A DNA stretch of 64,000 nt, from NCBI RefSeq assembly GCF_016097555.1, contig NC_054702.1, positions 91,974,523 through 92,038,522 of the forward strand. Reading direction: 5' to 3'. The DNA is from Gigantopelta aegis (Eukaryota > Mollusca > Gastropoda > Neomphalida > Peltospiridae). The notes below the pieces were generated by a model. The model was not told the origin of the DNA and ran no database searches. It saw nothing but the letters and a program-made list of their open reading frames with translations. The translations under genes were made by a program, and so were the position numbers. Shown here one piece after another: positions 1 through 13,209 of the stretch. Every line of letters begins with the position of its first letter. Positions within the stretch are counted from its first letter, which is position 1.

Positions 1-1763
1 CCTTATATTTTTACCAATAAAGCGTCCTTCTACAAAGCCTTTTTGGTCTTCATTTATAATGCTATTTAAAATTGGTTTTATTCGAGCTGCTATGCAGGTG
101 GATGCTAGTTTATAAATAACATTTAACGGTGATATAGGTCTCCAGTGTTTTAAGAGATGTCTGTTCTTATTTGCTTTTGGTATACAAGTAATTACCCCTC
201 TTCTAAGTGATACAGACAATTGTTCCTTATCATAACCTTCATTTATAGTTCTTGAAACAAAATCACCTAAGTCTGTCCAGAAAAACTTAAAAACCTCAAT
301 CGTGAACCAATCTAGTCCAGGACTTTTATTGTTCTTCATTTTTTTAAGGTCGATACTAATTCCTGCATACATATTTTACCTTCTAATTTATTTGAAATTT
401 CTTTGTTAAGTTTTGGAATATTCGTGTTAATTAAGTCGTTAATCTTTTTAGTCGAAACACTTTTAAAGCTATATAATGATTGGTAAATACGCCTCTGCTC
501 GTTTAATATTTCGCCTGTTGAAGTAATAGTTCCTGTAGGTATCTCTAATTTTAAAATTGTCTTTGAGACATAATTTCTAGTTTCTAAACTATAGAAATAT
601 GCACTTGGCTTGTCGCCTAATTGATACGACAATGTCCTTGACCTTATATAGGCGCCTTCTGTTTTCTTATTTCGAATTGATTCTAATTTCCGTTGTATGT
701 CTTGCAGTTCATCCAAAATATTTTCATTTATGTTCTGAAAATTAGTATTTCTTTCTTTTTGAATATTATATATTTTTGTTTCTAAATGGGTTTCTTCCTT
801 TAACTCCTGACGTTTTTTCCAAGTAGCATAAGATATTGTTTTTACCTCTAATTTTCATTAACAATGTTTCTAGAAATAATGATACTGGTATCTTGAAGTT
901 TATGTCAGCATTACGTATCATTTGGATATTTTTATTTTGCACTGGTTGACCATATTCAGTTTTCGTTTCTTTTATTATATTTTTAATTTGAGTACAATAA
1001 GATGGGTCTTTTAATAGGGAGTTGTTAAATTTCCAATATCCTCTACCACATTCTTGTTCCGAAAAATTACACGTTATATTAATAGCATTATGGCCAGATC
1101 TATAAAGTATTGTAATTTTAGCATCTAAAATTTTATCAAAAATATTTGGAGATACAAAACAATAATCTAGTCTAGCCCGCTGTCTAGTTTTTTTCCTCCA
1201 CGTAAATGATTTGGTATCCCCATTTAATATTCTACAAACATCTATTGAGTTATTTTTAGTTATAGTTTTTAATACTGCTTGTCTTGCTCTTGGGTTATTA
1301 ATACGTTTACAGTTTTCGAGATCTAGCTGTGGGTCTCCACAAAATATCACGTTTTCTTGTTCAAAATTAATTTTATTAAAAATATCCAAATAGAATTGCG
1401 GTGAATCTTCATTTGGACCCTAAATATTTACTATAGTCAATCAGTATGTTTATTTATCGTTAATCTAGCTATTATGTAATTACCGTTTGGGTCTATGAAA
1501 GTATGTTCATTATCAATAGCATAATCATCATTATTAAATAGAATAGCAACTCCCCTCTGTCTTGTATTATAAGGTGCTATTGGTGTGTGCATATTCCATA
1601 AATGTTTCATCCGCCGTGCACCATTTTCATCTTTATGAATGTCCTGCAAACATATTATTGAATATTTGTCTGATTTATAGTAATTTAACACATCTCTCAA
1701 AACCTTTTCATCTGCAAGGCCCTGACAATTTGCAGACACAAACTTAATACTATTATCCATTTT
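1..1763 (-). mobile_element. L1/Tx1-type LINE, 5' part of ORF2, degenerate
   Basis: Read on the minus strand from about 1,760 toward 1. The protein pieces match an apurinic-type endonuclease (start KFVSANCQGL, then ICLQDIH, later FTWRKK, RLDYCFVS and SGHNAI) followed by the L1-like linker SYQLGDKPSAYFYSLE and the start of a reverse transcriptase (SPGLDWF, WRPISPLN, GFVEGR). The order endonuclease then RT without a CCHC in between fits the L1/Tx1 group. The reading frame is broken by several stops and shifts (for example an in-frame TGA at about 1,437 and frame changes near 1,390 and 730), so it is a dead copy. The rest of the RT lies beyond the left edge. The group is assigned from motif style, not from a search. 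Confidence 0.8.
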
Positions 1764-4096
1764 GTGTGTGTGTGTGTGTATAACGTTGAATTAAAGAAGA
1801 AGAAAATAACAATAAACAAATATTAAACCTGTTAAACTCAATATATTATCTATTATATATATTTTACAATTTGTAAGTAACGGTATCTCACAAAAAACCC
1901 AAATTACTAAAGTTCACAGCTATCCTTCGCAAAAAAGTAAATGCATGTATATGTGTAATAAGCAAAGAAAACAAAACAAAAATAACAAAACAAAACTACC
2001 ACCACCACCACCACCACCACCACCACCACCAACAACAAAATAATAATGATAGCCCCATACAAAGTAAGAATCCCCCCACCAAACAACAAAACAAACAAAA
2101 CAAAAAACATTAAAAAATAACAAAAACAAATAAAATAAATCCCCAAACACCATCCAAAACAAACAATAAATAGTAAAAAAAACCCAATAAAACCCCCGAC
2201 AATAACACAAAAAAAACCCCGATAAAAAACAAAAACAAAACAACATCAGTACAAACAAACACCCACCCTGAATGGCGAAAAGTAAAAGCCCCAGATGGTG
2301 GCGTTATCGAGTAGTTATGCCTGAACTTCCTTGTTTGTCGTATTCTAGTATCGTATTTATGAAACGCTCCATGCATCGTTTTATGCTAAACTAAACTATT
2401 TAGGTCAGTAGTTCGCACACTTCTTTATAAATATAAATACTGTTACGCCCGACATAAAAATAAATAAAATTAAGTTTTATCTACAAAAAAAACCAGGCGA
2501 TCAGAAACACATTGAATATATATACTCTGTTATTTTATTTCACATTGACATCTCTATACTTTGTATTGTAAACACATTTTGACGATTATGGCTAAAATAA
2601 AATATTAAATATAAAAATATGACTCATGTTATATTATGTGCTTCGTGTGTTTGTCGCCAATGGTCTCATCCCAAATTCAAATATCTGACAATACTGATTG
2701 CCGATAACCTACTTTAACTATTTATTGAAGAGTATGATTATTGTAAGATTATGATATTGTATAAATAAATAAACACTGACTGAGTCGAGACATGGGGCGA
2801 CAAGCAAACATAAAAGGTGGTGGGGGAAAAAAGAAGTGTGATTGGGGGGGGGGGGGGGTAGGGGAATGCCGCCCCTGGCTACGTATACGCCAATGTGTAT
2901 ACGCATCAATACACATGGAAACAGCTTTACAAAACTGTCCCTTCGCGCACCCTATTACTCGTAGGTAGTCCCAAATCTAGCTCGCATCCTTTAGCCTATC
3001 TTGTTGATATGTCAACCTGACACATAGGCAGGGTACGGCAAAATTATGTATTTGATTTAACCTAATCTATGTTTTAATCTTACTTGGATTTTAACCTATA
3101 ATATCTCTGGATTTACCTGTTTCTACAAACAGCTGCTGAAATGGCAATTGTGGGCTTAAGGACTCGAACGGAGTAAATATATATTTGTTTGGTTTTGGCT
3201 GCCCGCTCTATTTACGACTAATTCATTTCATATTTAGGCCTGACGTAAACAATAAAAAAAAAAAAAAAAAAAAAATCATTGTAAATTTAGTTATTATGAT
3301 TATTTCTCTTCTAATTCAAATTGTAAATTCCATAGCCCCACCACCCCATCCCTTGTCTTGGACACACCCACCGGGGAATATCGGAGAATGTGCCGATGAC
3401 AGTCATGCTTGAAGACGATAACCTTATTTAATAGCCATTGTAAAATATTTCCGGCTTTAACATTCACATACAGTGTTTTGTTTAAATTGTTAATTTTGTA
3501 CATGCAATATCATGAATATGTTTCATACCGTCCTTGTGTGTTTTTGCGAAAACAAAATGTACTTACCTCGGAAATAAAGGTCTCTAACTTTACACCACAT
3601 CCGAGATCAGTCAAATATTCCTTCCCGACGCCATGTTTGAGAAAACAGAAAATGTTAATAGATCGGTAATTTAAATGGATTCAACAAATAAGGTATATGT
3701 TTTAGACATGAAACATACTACATAATACACATTAACTACATATCAACAATATGACATATTAACATAATACACGAAAGCAATAAGTCCACAGTTCTAATCC
3801 TACAGTAGTAATTTTTCGACGTTTTCTTATGTCACGGTATATATGAACTTCCTTGTTCAGCGCTATAAATAACCGGTACTTTAGCGGTTGCTGGACCAAA
3901 TATTTTCCCATTGCCGATAATGTAATTTTTTTTTTTAATAAAATGATGTGTGTAGCGTATAAAATCAGTGGACCGTAACATTTAATCTGCCTACAGAAAA
4001 ATGGAATGTTTCATAGCAAAAGATTTAAAAACGTCAGGGATGGGCTTTTGAACTAGTGTTGCAGTACGTAGGAGCGACGGGCGTAAGGATCTAGGC
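1764..4096. other. non-coding stretch with simple repeats
   Basis: No gene is recognisable. It holds a short GT run just upstream of the LINE ORF (1,763-1,778), an ACC triplet run (about 1,997-2,030), an A/C-rich stretch to 2,260, a G run (2,844-2,858) and an A run (3,253-3,275). Long open frames here come from low-complexity sequence. Confidence 0.6.
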
Positions 4097-4264
4097 ATGG
4101 GCGTACGACCCGGGGGGGGGGCAGGGGGGGGCAATTGCCCCCCCCCCCAATTCGGGCAAAACAGAGGGAAAACAGTGGGGGAAATTCGGGCAGTTTTTAT
4201 CTGGGTAAAATTTCGGGCAAATCACCTCCAGCCCCCCTAAATCAAAGAGTCCCCATACGCCCAT
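4097..4264. mobile_element. 168-bp MITE with short TIRs and long target duplication
   Basis: The ends are imperfect inverted copies: ATGGGCGTACG at the left and the complement of ATGGGCGTATG at the right. Both sides are flanked by GGATCTAGGC (4,087-4,096 and 4,265-4,274), a perfect 10-bp direct repeat. If the TIR is extended by one base the target duplication becomes 8 bp, so the superfamily (hAT with 8, MULE with 9-10) cannot be fixed. The inside is made of G runs and C runs and cannot code. Confidence 0.85.
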
Positions 4265-4584
4265 GGATCTAGGCGCTAGAGAGAGGATCTGCGGTCAAGC
4301 AGGGAGGGGGCTGCTGGCCCGAGTCGTTCACTTGGGTGCCAATTTTGTCCTTGGAAGCGTCCGCCCCTCGACGACGGATCGGTTTGATAGTTTTTTTCCC
4401 ATTTTATATAATTGCCATTTTATAGTTTCAGCCATTGTTTTCTTTTATTATAATTTTGTTTTCCTTTTAGCTTTTATATTTCTGAACATTAAACCAGTTC
4501 TTTGACTTTGACACTTCTGGGTTAGTAATATGTTAAAGTGTATTTATTAACATTTAAAAATAGAAAGAAAATTATGTGTTATGG

Positions 4585-4590
<6 letters not shown>

Positions 4591-4642
<52 letters not shown>
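4591..4642. repeat. (GT)26 microsatellite
   Basis: Uninterrupted GT dinucleotide run just before a SINE relic. Confidence 0.95.
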
Positions 4643-4645
<3 letters not shown>

Positions 4646-4649
4646 AGTT

Positions 4650-4870
4650 TGTTTGTTTGTTTTGTTTAATGACACGACTGGTGCACATTGATTAATTAAT
4701 CATTGGCTATTGGATGTCAACCATTTGGTAATTCTGATTCGTGGTCATCAGAGAAAACCCGCTATATTTTTCCTGATGTAGCACGGGATCGTTTATATGC
4801 AGTTTTCCACAGACAGGAAAGTACATACCACAACCTTTGTCCAGTTGTGGTGCACTGGTAGGAACGCGAA
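4650..4870 (-). mobile_element. tRNA-derived SINE relic (family 1)
   Basis: The SINE is in reverse orientation: the + strand begins with a TTTGTTTAATGACAC-type end and continues through the conserved central part (GAAAACCCGC, GGATCGTTTATATGC) to GTGGTGCACTGG. The tRNA-like head is missing. The same insertion is seen in copy B, where it is split by the solo LTR. Confidence 0.75.
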
Positions 4871-5278
4871 AAATGGATCCACCAAGTATATGTTTTGAAT
4901 TCCTTTTTTTTCTTTTTGTTTAGCTAACCATTAATTTTAAACTTAAATTAAACCATGACGACATTTTTCACCTAACCCCTCGTGCATCCAGTCATCATTG
5001 CGTGTGTCTTGTTTTAAAGAGACACGGGGGTGGGTTGGAAAGGTGAGGGGGCAGAACAAAGTTTTCGATAAATGATAGTGTTGTATAGCCTCCTTTTCAA
5101 GTCAAATATCAATTAGTCATGGTGCTTATTATTTAAAAAAATGTCTTTCTAGATTGTGTGAATTTCCTCCTTTCTTCCCCGATACCTATTAATCTACTAA
5201 TAACTGTCGCAGAATGGGGGCGGGTCTGCTAGAGAGTGGGGTCTGGCGGACTGCAGACTGCTACTCCCCCTCCCACCT

Positions 5279-6315
5279 CAACTCCGACTCACATCTTATA
5301 TCAGTGGACAGGTTGTCCCTCCTCAAAATGTGTCTTTGTTTACATTATTATACATCGTTGCAGCCCGAGTACTCTGCCCTCCGAGAACTAGACGGATATG
5401 ATCGCTCTTTCAGCCAGAAATATCTATCTATATCTATATATGAAGCAAAAACACGGAATTGCTGCTTCCACCGGGTAAGCAAAGATTCCCGCTCTAAAAC
5501 AACAATATTTTCGAGTTCGTCCAATCTAATTAAAATTAGCTCCACAATTACATGTGGATCTAACACCAGCCAGTTGGAGTTCATTTCCACCAATCAAAAC
5601 CTTACTTGCAGAATCCTGCCAGTGATTTAAAACTAACAACACTGCGTAGTCCCCAATGACCAGGTAACATTTCGTCTGTAAATAATAATTTAAATATTGA
5701 CCAATCACACTTCGCCTTTTATAACGTTATTTGGGAGCATACAAATTCTAAAAATATCGGGAGAGTCTATTTCAGTGGCCGCAGTACAGCGAACCATACC
5801 AATACGTACGGGGTGGGTTATCAGTCTTCAATTTTACATTAAAAATTATTTATTTATTTATAAAAAACCCCAACTAAATCAGTCTTCAGTTTTACATTAC
5901 AAATTATTTATTTTATAAAATAAAACATGTTTTAAGGCATTCGTAATTCACACGAAACATGTCGTATACCCTCAGGATAATTCGGAATGTTTTCAAATTA
6001 TTTTTAAATCACTGGCAGGATTCTGCAAGTAAGGTTTTGATTGGTGGACATGAGCTCCAACTGGCTGGTGTTAGATCCACATGTAATTGTGGAGCTAATT
6101 TTAATTAGATTGGAGTTCGTCGACAACAAATATTTCACATATTAACCACTAATGCACACACTACAGAAAAAACTGTCAGCACCTACCATTTGACAGGAAC
6201 ATTATGGAAATGGCGTGCTGTCGTGTACTCGGGCTGCAACCGATGTATTTGAAAACAAACACACATTTTGATGAGGGACAACCTGTCCACTGCTATATGA
6301 CGTGAGTCGGAGTTG
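5279..6315. mobile_element. foldback element with ~350-bp inverted arms
   Basis: The left arm (about 5,279-5,632) and right arm (about 6,003-6,315) are inverted copies; both hold, in opposite sense, the stretches CAGTGGACAGGTTGTCCCTC and GCAGCCCGAGTAC, and CACAATTACATGTGGATC. The middle of the arms has diverged. The centre holds a short direct repeat (about 5,819-5,856 and 5,879-5,914). The region between about 5,108 and 6,357 is absent from copy B, where the flanks join near 58,077. That absence shows it moved in or was amplified after the segmental duplication, or was lost from B. No clean target duplication was found. The 138-codon ORF in the left arm looks like chance. Confidence 0.75.
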
Positions 6316-6727
6316 GGGGTGGGGGTGGGAGTGGGGGTGGGAGTGGCACATTTAAGATAGGTCGACGACTCGATAATTGACATTAGTTTTGCCCTTTTTG
6401 TTTGTGTTTTCATTGCAAAGTGTATACATTCATATTTTACCACAGAAACCGATCAGTATACATGTATAATAATTTTTTTTATTAAATGTGCATTTGTTGC
6501 CGGTAAGTGGAATTAATTATTAACTATTAACTAGGTTTTACAATTTTAAACTTTCGATAGTTACCAGTTCCTGATTATATATGAGCGCTACTGTTAGTCT
6601 TGACGAATCAAATTGAACAAATTCTTGAAAACAGCAACAGCAGCAACAACAATAACAACAACAACAACAACAGCAGCAGCAGCAGCAGCAACAGGTTCAG
6701 TTATTCGTTGGTAGTAATACCAAAAGT

Positions 6728-6885
6728 AAAAGTTAAAGTTTGTTTTGTTTGACGACACGACTAGAATAAACTGATTTATTCATCATCCGCTATTGGATGT
6801 GGTAATTTTGACATATAGTCTTCGAGAGCAAACCCGATACATTTTTCCATTAGTAGCAAGGGATTTTTTATATGCACTATGTAAA
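6728..6885 (-). mobile_element. truncated SINE (family 1), shared with copy B
   Basis: Starts after AATACCAAAAGTA as in the full copy at 58,471-58,776 and shows the conserved core, then breaks off after ATATGCAC. The shared insertion point shows that the SINE is older than the segmental duplication and lost its tRNA-like head in copy A. Confidence 0.8.
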
Positions 6886-7754
6886 CAAATCCAAACTTTT
6901 ATTGTGAATAAATTGATAGTAAATTTGTTGTACGCTATATGGGTTGAGGCTGGATAGGATGCACACATCCTAAATATCTCTCTGGATTCGTTAAGCTCGC
7001 TACTGTATTATCACCAATTGTATGTGATTATTCTATCAGCGTCATTATTTTGAGTAATTGCAGTACACTGAGTTCTCTGTCAACAACTATTAGCGGTCCA
7101 TATTTTAAGACCTGATTGATTTAATCAGATGTGCAAATAGACACAGCTAATGCAGAAAGAACGAATGAATAAAAAACACGACAGATTATAACGTATTTAA
7201 ACATTATAACGTATTTAAACATCTATGTTTGCTAAATACATTCCATGTAAATATTAACACTCGGCAAGTTGCAGAGGAAATTTTCGAAGCATATATATCA
7301 GTAATTGTCTATAAATCTTTGTCGTCCAGTGGATATAGCCCTCACACCTCACGGCAGCATGACCAAAGGAACATCACAGTTTTTATATTATTATGTTTTA
7401 TTATCCATTTGTAACCAGGTTCACTGCATTTGTTCAAAGTCGCCAAAAGGTCAGTATAGAATTGCTGTTTTATAAAAATCAGAATCAATACTGCCTTAAT
7501 GTAGATTTTTAATTTCGTTATCACGTATATCATATACTACTTATGTAGAAAGATGAAGTTTGTACTTGTAAAGGAATCTTAGTAAACGTCAGGTGATTTT
7601 AATAAAGAAATACGCTATGAATAAATAAATAATTTAAGATATCTCAGCCTAAAAATCAAATATAATAATAAATTTAAAACTATCAACAACTGGGTATTGC
7701 AGTGGTATATGCTGCCATAACAGTTTATAACCAATTTGTCTTTCAAATCCCTAG

Positions 7755-7886
7755 ATCCGATGAACAACACGGCAGTGTGGGCTTCTAACTGTATGGCCAT
7801 AAGATGTGACTGGTTACAAACCATAGCTGGCCTAATTCACCAACTTCGCTGGCAATCAGTTGTGATTGTTTTCGATACAACGACAG
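7755..7886 (+). CDS. receptor exon: N-terminal domain piece
   Basis: Preceded by the acceptor tccctag and followed by the donor gtacgt. Reads [19 protein letters not shown] then [19 protein letters not shown], a helix-strand pattern typical of the second lobe of iGluR amino-terminal domains. It enters with one base and leaves with one base of a split codon, which fits the next exon at 26,691. A near-identical copy with the same splice sites is at 59,708-59,839. Confidence 0.8.
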
Positions 7887-9156
7887 GTACGTGCAAAAGC
7901 TGCAGTGTTAGGTATCTATCTGTTTATGTATGTATGTATGTATGTATGTATGTATGTATGTGCGTATGTATTTTTATATTTTTGGAATATCTCTATTGTA
8001 TGTATGTCGGGTTTTGACTTAAACATACATATATTCAATGACGCACTGGCACAGGGGATATTGCCGTCACAAATTTTCTCATGCCGTTACCGAGGCCCGA
8101 ACCTGTGGCACCCAATCGCCCGCAATTGTTGGGCCGGAACGCTACCAATCAGACCAACTACGTTCCACAAAAATAGAACAATCATTAGTCGACATATATG
8201 TATGTATGTATGTATGTATGTGTGTGTGTATGTGTGTGTGTGTATGTATGTGTATGTATGTGTGTGTGTGTGTGTGTATGTGTGTATGTATGTATGTATG
8301 TATCTGTATTTTTATGTATGTATGTATGTATGTATGTATGTGTCTGTTTGTCTGGGTTTTTTAAATCTATGTATGTATGTATGTATTGATGTATGAATAT
8401 CTATATATTGTATCTATGTCGAAGTTGACTATTACATACATAGATATTAACGCACTGGCGCAGGGGATAATTAAATCCTTTCTGGCCTCACAAATTGTCC
8501 CATGCCGTTGCTGGGACTCGAACCTGTGACACCGATTCGCCCGCAAATTGCAAGACTAACCACGATACGCTCTGAGCTATCGAAGCTTCCATAAAAAGGA
8601 AGCTCTTTTAACTCAACCATATGCATGGGGCCTACAATCTACGCGGTCGATCCCGCTTACGTGCATGAAACAGTGGGCAGACCTGGCACTGGCTAGTATG
8701 TATTGATGTATGAATATCTATATATTGTATGTATGTCGAAGTTGACTATTACATACATAGATATTAACGCACTGGCGCAGGGGATAATTAAATCCTTTCT
8801 GGCCTCACAAATTGTCCCATGCCGTTGCTGGGACTCGAACCTGTGGCACCGATTCGCCCGCAAATTGCAAGACTAACCACGATACGCTCTGAGCTATCGA
8901 AGCTTCCATAAAAAGGAAGCTCTTTTAACTCAACCATATGCATGGGGCCTACAATCTACGCGGTCGATCCCGCTTACGTGCATGAAACAGTGGGCAGACC
9001 TGGCACTGGCTAGTATGTATTGATGTATGAATATCTATATATTGTATGTATGTCGAAGTTGACTATTACATACATAGATATTAACGCACTGGCGCAGGTA
9101 TGTATGTATGTATGTATGTATGTATGTATGTATGTATGTATGTATGTGTGTGTGTA

Positions 9157-9223
<67 letters not shown>

Positions 9224-9243
9224 TTGTCTGTATATCTGTCCTT

Positions 9244-9275
<32 letters not shown>

Positions 9276-12200
9276 ACAGTATCTATCTCTATGTAGCTAT
9301 TTTTCGTAACAAATTTACACATTTAAACAAACATATGGAAGATTTATTTTGACATTTTGTTAGACAGACTGTCACGATAATAACCGGCCATACCAAGAAA
9401 CCGGCGAACTTCACGACGGTTGGTCGGTGCAGGGTACTGGCTGTTGCTTAGTGTCTTGACCTGCAGTGGGGCGACGCAACCATGTCCGACAGTATGACCT
9501 GAAGCTTTCACGAATTCACATTTGCCCAGGTTCACAGTCAAGTTAGCTTTCTGTAGGCGACTGAATATTTGTTGTAACCCGGTAAAATGTTCATCCCAAG
9601 TGTCGGTGGCTAACACCACATCGTCCAGATACACACTGACGTTTTCTAAGTCTGATAACACCTGGTTCATCATCCTTTGAAAGGCAGCAGGGGCAGTCTT
9701 CAAACCAAACGGCATCACTCTGAATTGGAAGAGGCCGTCAGGTGTGATGATCGCCAGAATGTCCTTAGCTTCCTCCGTTAACGGAATGGCATAACAACCC
9801 TTCAGTAGGTCCAATTTGGTGATGTATTGAGCGTGTCCAACTCGGTCGATGCAATCGTCAAGGCGGGGTAGAGGGTAGGCATCTGCCTTGATGAGTTGAT
9901 TCACGAGACGTAGGTCAGCACACACCCGGAAACCGTTATCTCCCTTTTGAATCAGAATAACAGGTATGCCCACTGACTGTTTGATGGTTCAAGAATGTCG
10001 TGTTCCATCATGTAATTTATCTCCTGTTTCAGTGCCGCACGTTTTACAGGATTTATCCGATAGGCATGCTGTCGAATCGGTGTAGCGTTGGGTTCCAAGC
10101 GCACATCCTGGATTAAGGTATTGGTAACCGTTGGAAAGTCCTGACAAATGGAAACATTGTCTTGTATCAACGTAGTCAACTTTGCTCGCTGGGGGCTGTC
10201 AAGGTGCTGTAGATAGGAACTCAAGTCTGCTAGAATCTGGCTGTTGGTTAACTTGATATCTGCAGTCTTGACGTCATCACAGGAAATTGAGTGACTCTCA
10301 ATTTGGACAGGTAACACTGGAACTATCGGCAGTCTGTCAAAATAACCTTTTAGCAAATTGATATGACAATACCTACTTTTCCTAACCCTATCAGGAGTGT
10401 TTATCACATACCCTGTCTCATTAACCCGTTCGTGCACAACATAGGGACCGAAATACCTGTTCTGTAATGAACCCCGTTTAATGGGAAGGTACAGCAGCAC
10501 TTTATCCCCTGGTTTAAATTCCCGACTCTTAGCCTTCCTATCAAACACTGATTTTATTTTGCTCTGAGCATAGCTCAAATGCTTCCTAGCCAGTTCGGTC
10601 GCCTGCCACAACCTATCTCTAACTCTCCCTACATAAATCAGCAAGTTTTTGGCATTATCCTGGTCTAACCAACTATCTTTTACCAATTTGAGAGGGCCTC
10701 GGGCTGAATGCCCATAGACCAACTCAAATGGGGTGAATCCTAGGGATTCTTGCTTAGCATCCCGTGCTGCGAACAAAACGAAAGGGATTGACTGGTCCCA
10801 GTCAGTACCATTGTCGAAACAATGGCAGCGGAGCATATTTTTCATGCTCTGGTGGAAACGTTCTATTGCGCCCTGGCTCTCAGGGTGGAATGCAGCAGAA
10901 CGAATCTGTCGTATATCTAACATAGACAGTACCCCGGTCGCTTTGAATTTCACCTGGTAAACCCGTATACGTGAAGTACTTAAGCAGCGCACTAGCTACA
11001 ACAGACGCAACAACCTTCCTTAAGGGAATCGCCTCTGGAAAACGCGTAGTTAAGCACATAATTGTTAACAAGAATTGGTTGCCTGAACGCGTTTTCGGTA
11101 ATGGCCCCAAAACATCTATCAACACTTTTGAAAAGGCTTCCCCAACTATGGGAACCTTCTGCAGGGGATAGGGAGGAATTAGCTGATTTGATTTGCCCAC
11201 AACCTGACACACATGACATGACATACAATGCTTACTGACATCTGCAAACATTACCTTCCAATAAAACTCTGAGGCAAGTTTACTATGAGTTTTATTCCGC
11301 CCTAAGTGGCCAGCAAACACGTCCTCGTGTGCTAACAATAACAATGACGGACAGTACTTAGAGGGCACCTCAATTCTACATCTTGTCACACATTCCTCAC
11401 TATCAGGCACAACCTTCTCCACACTCTTATTTATTAATACTCGCTTGTCCATATAATAACCTGACATCTGATCCTCCATCTCACCCTCAGTTAACAATGT
11501 AGTGCGAGCTGCCAACAAACTTGGATCAGCCCCCTGCTCTAGGATTAACTCTTGTCTATTACAAGGTAAGTCCCCTCTATCAAACACAACTGGTTCAATT
11601 CCCCTCTGCGGGAGATCAACAGGTTCCACCACATTTAATTACTCAGTTGACTTATCTACCATTTTACTGATAACCTCATCCACTCCAATTTCATGGCTCA
11701 CACACGTATCAGACAAATCACAAATATCCTCTGGGTCTCGTGTTACCCTTCTGGCCATAGCCCTAGTCATTACACACGCAGGTTATCTAGTCTCATCAAC
11801 CTCACACTCTTCTATGGGTAAAGGGCTGTCTTCAATTAACAATTGGTCACATTGCGGCTGACAACATTGACTAGTCAAATCATTACCCAACAAAACTCCT
11901 ATGTTTTCAAAAGGCAAGTCCTTCACAACACCCATAATGACTGGTGCCGTCACAAACTTCGAACACAAGAAAACGTTATGTAACTGGACAACCATATTTT
12001 CTCCAGTAACTGAGGTTAAAGCCAAACTACGTCCTGTATCTGATTTCTCAATACTACACCCGGTATCTCGATAGATTGATATTGCCTTAGGACTCAATTC
12101 TTGTTTCATATCACAAACCATACCAGTGGACACATACGGGTTTACTTTCTCTGCCATGGGACTAACCATTAACTCTCTCGCTAAAGGAGCTGACCTCACT

Positions 12201-13112
12201 AAACCGACCACTTGCGCATTATCGCGTTTCCTTTTAAAACAGTCCCCGACAAGATGGTTATCCTTTTTATAGTAACTGCAATGTGGACGAAAAGTTCGTG
12301 CATTGGCTGATAATGCAGGCTTATCCTTACTTTGCCCACCAGGTGCATTCCTTGCCTGACTAGCTGACCAACTAGATGACTCTCCCCGATAGTTACTTTC
12401 CCGGGAAAAACCTGGCTGAAATTTCTTCTTATCACCCTGTTGTATAGAGCTACCCTCTGCTGCCTGAGCTTTGTGTATTAACACGTAGTCATCTTCCACT
12501 ATGCCTGCCTCCTCTATTTTTTTGATATAACGATCCTCTAAATGAATACGTAAGCTAACTGGTAATCCATTTTTAATGTCCTGTAAGATCAACAACTCCC
12601 GTAACTCGGTATATGACTCTACCTGATGAGACACCACCCATGTATCAAACATCCCTGCCTTCTTAGCCACAAACTCACTATAAGACTGATCCTGCGTTTT
12701 TCTCAACTCACTATACCGTAAACGATAATCCTCAGGTCGTAATTCATAAACCCTCAACACTGCCGCCGTAACTAGGTCGTACTGACTTGCTCGCTCATCA
12801 CTCATTGAATTATAAGCTACGCTAGCCTTCCCCTTAAACTTAGACACGGCTAACAGTGTCCACTTAGACTGCGGCCAATTTAGCTGCTTAGCGGCCCGTT
12901 CAAAACGTATGAAGAACATATCTACCTCCTGGTCGTCAAATACAGGTACTGATCTATAAGCCTCCGACATGTTAAACCCATTTCCTGCCTCCCGTCTAAC
13001 TTCTTCAGTATTCAACTTTAACTCATGTTCCACTTTTAATTTTTCTAACTGGAATTCTCTATCCCTCTCTTCTTTCTCTCTATCCCTCTCTTCTCTTTCT
13101 CTCTCTATCCCT

Positions 13113-13209
<97 letters not shown>

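Larger units (their letters stand above)
4345..9369. repeat. segmental duplication, copy A (left part)
   Basis: Sequence from about 4,345 onward is collinear with 55,920-60,196, including introns, SINE relics, the exon at 7,755 (copy at 59,708) and the flanking microsatellite. Copy A alone carries the foldback element at about 5,110-6,357 and the SINE cluster at 7,995-9,098. Copy B alone carries a solo LTR. Homology resumes beyond the Gmr1-like element at 23,079-23,765 against 60,197-60,824. Confidence 0.85.

Noticed and set aside
1907-2376. Hydrophobic frames on the minus strand
   Set aside because: They arise from A/C-rich and ACC-repeat DNA and look like membrane proteins only by composition.
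5214-5630. 138-codon frame
   Set aside because: It lies in one arm of the foldback element, has no recognisable motif and is not kept in the other arm.
7866-8396. Met-Tyr-Val-Cys-rich frames, also at 9,020-9,352 and 59,844-60,179
   Set aside because: They come from TATG and ATCT repeats; only the exon at 7,755-7,886 before them is real.
8400-8620. tRNA gene
   Set aside because: A and B boxes are present, but they belong to the heads of SINEs with repeat tails; no cloverleaf with a proper anticodon arm was seen.
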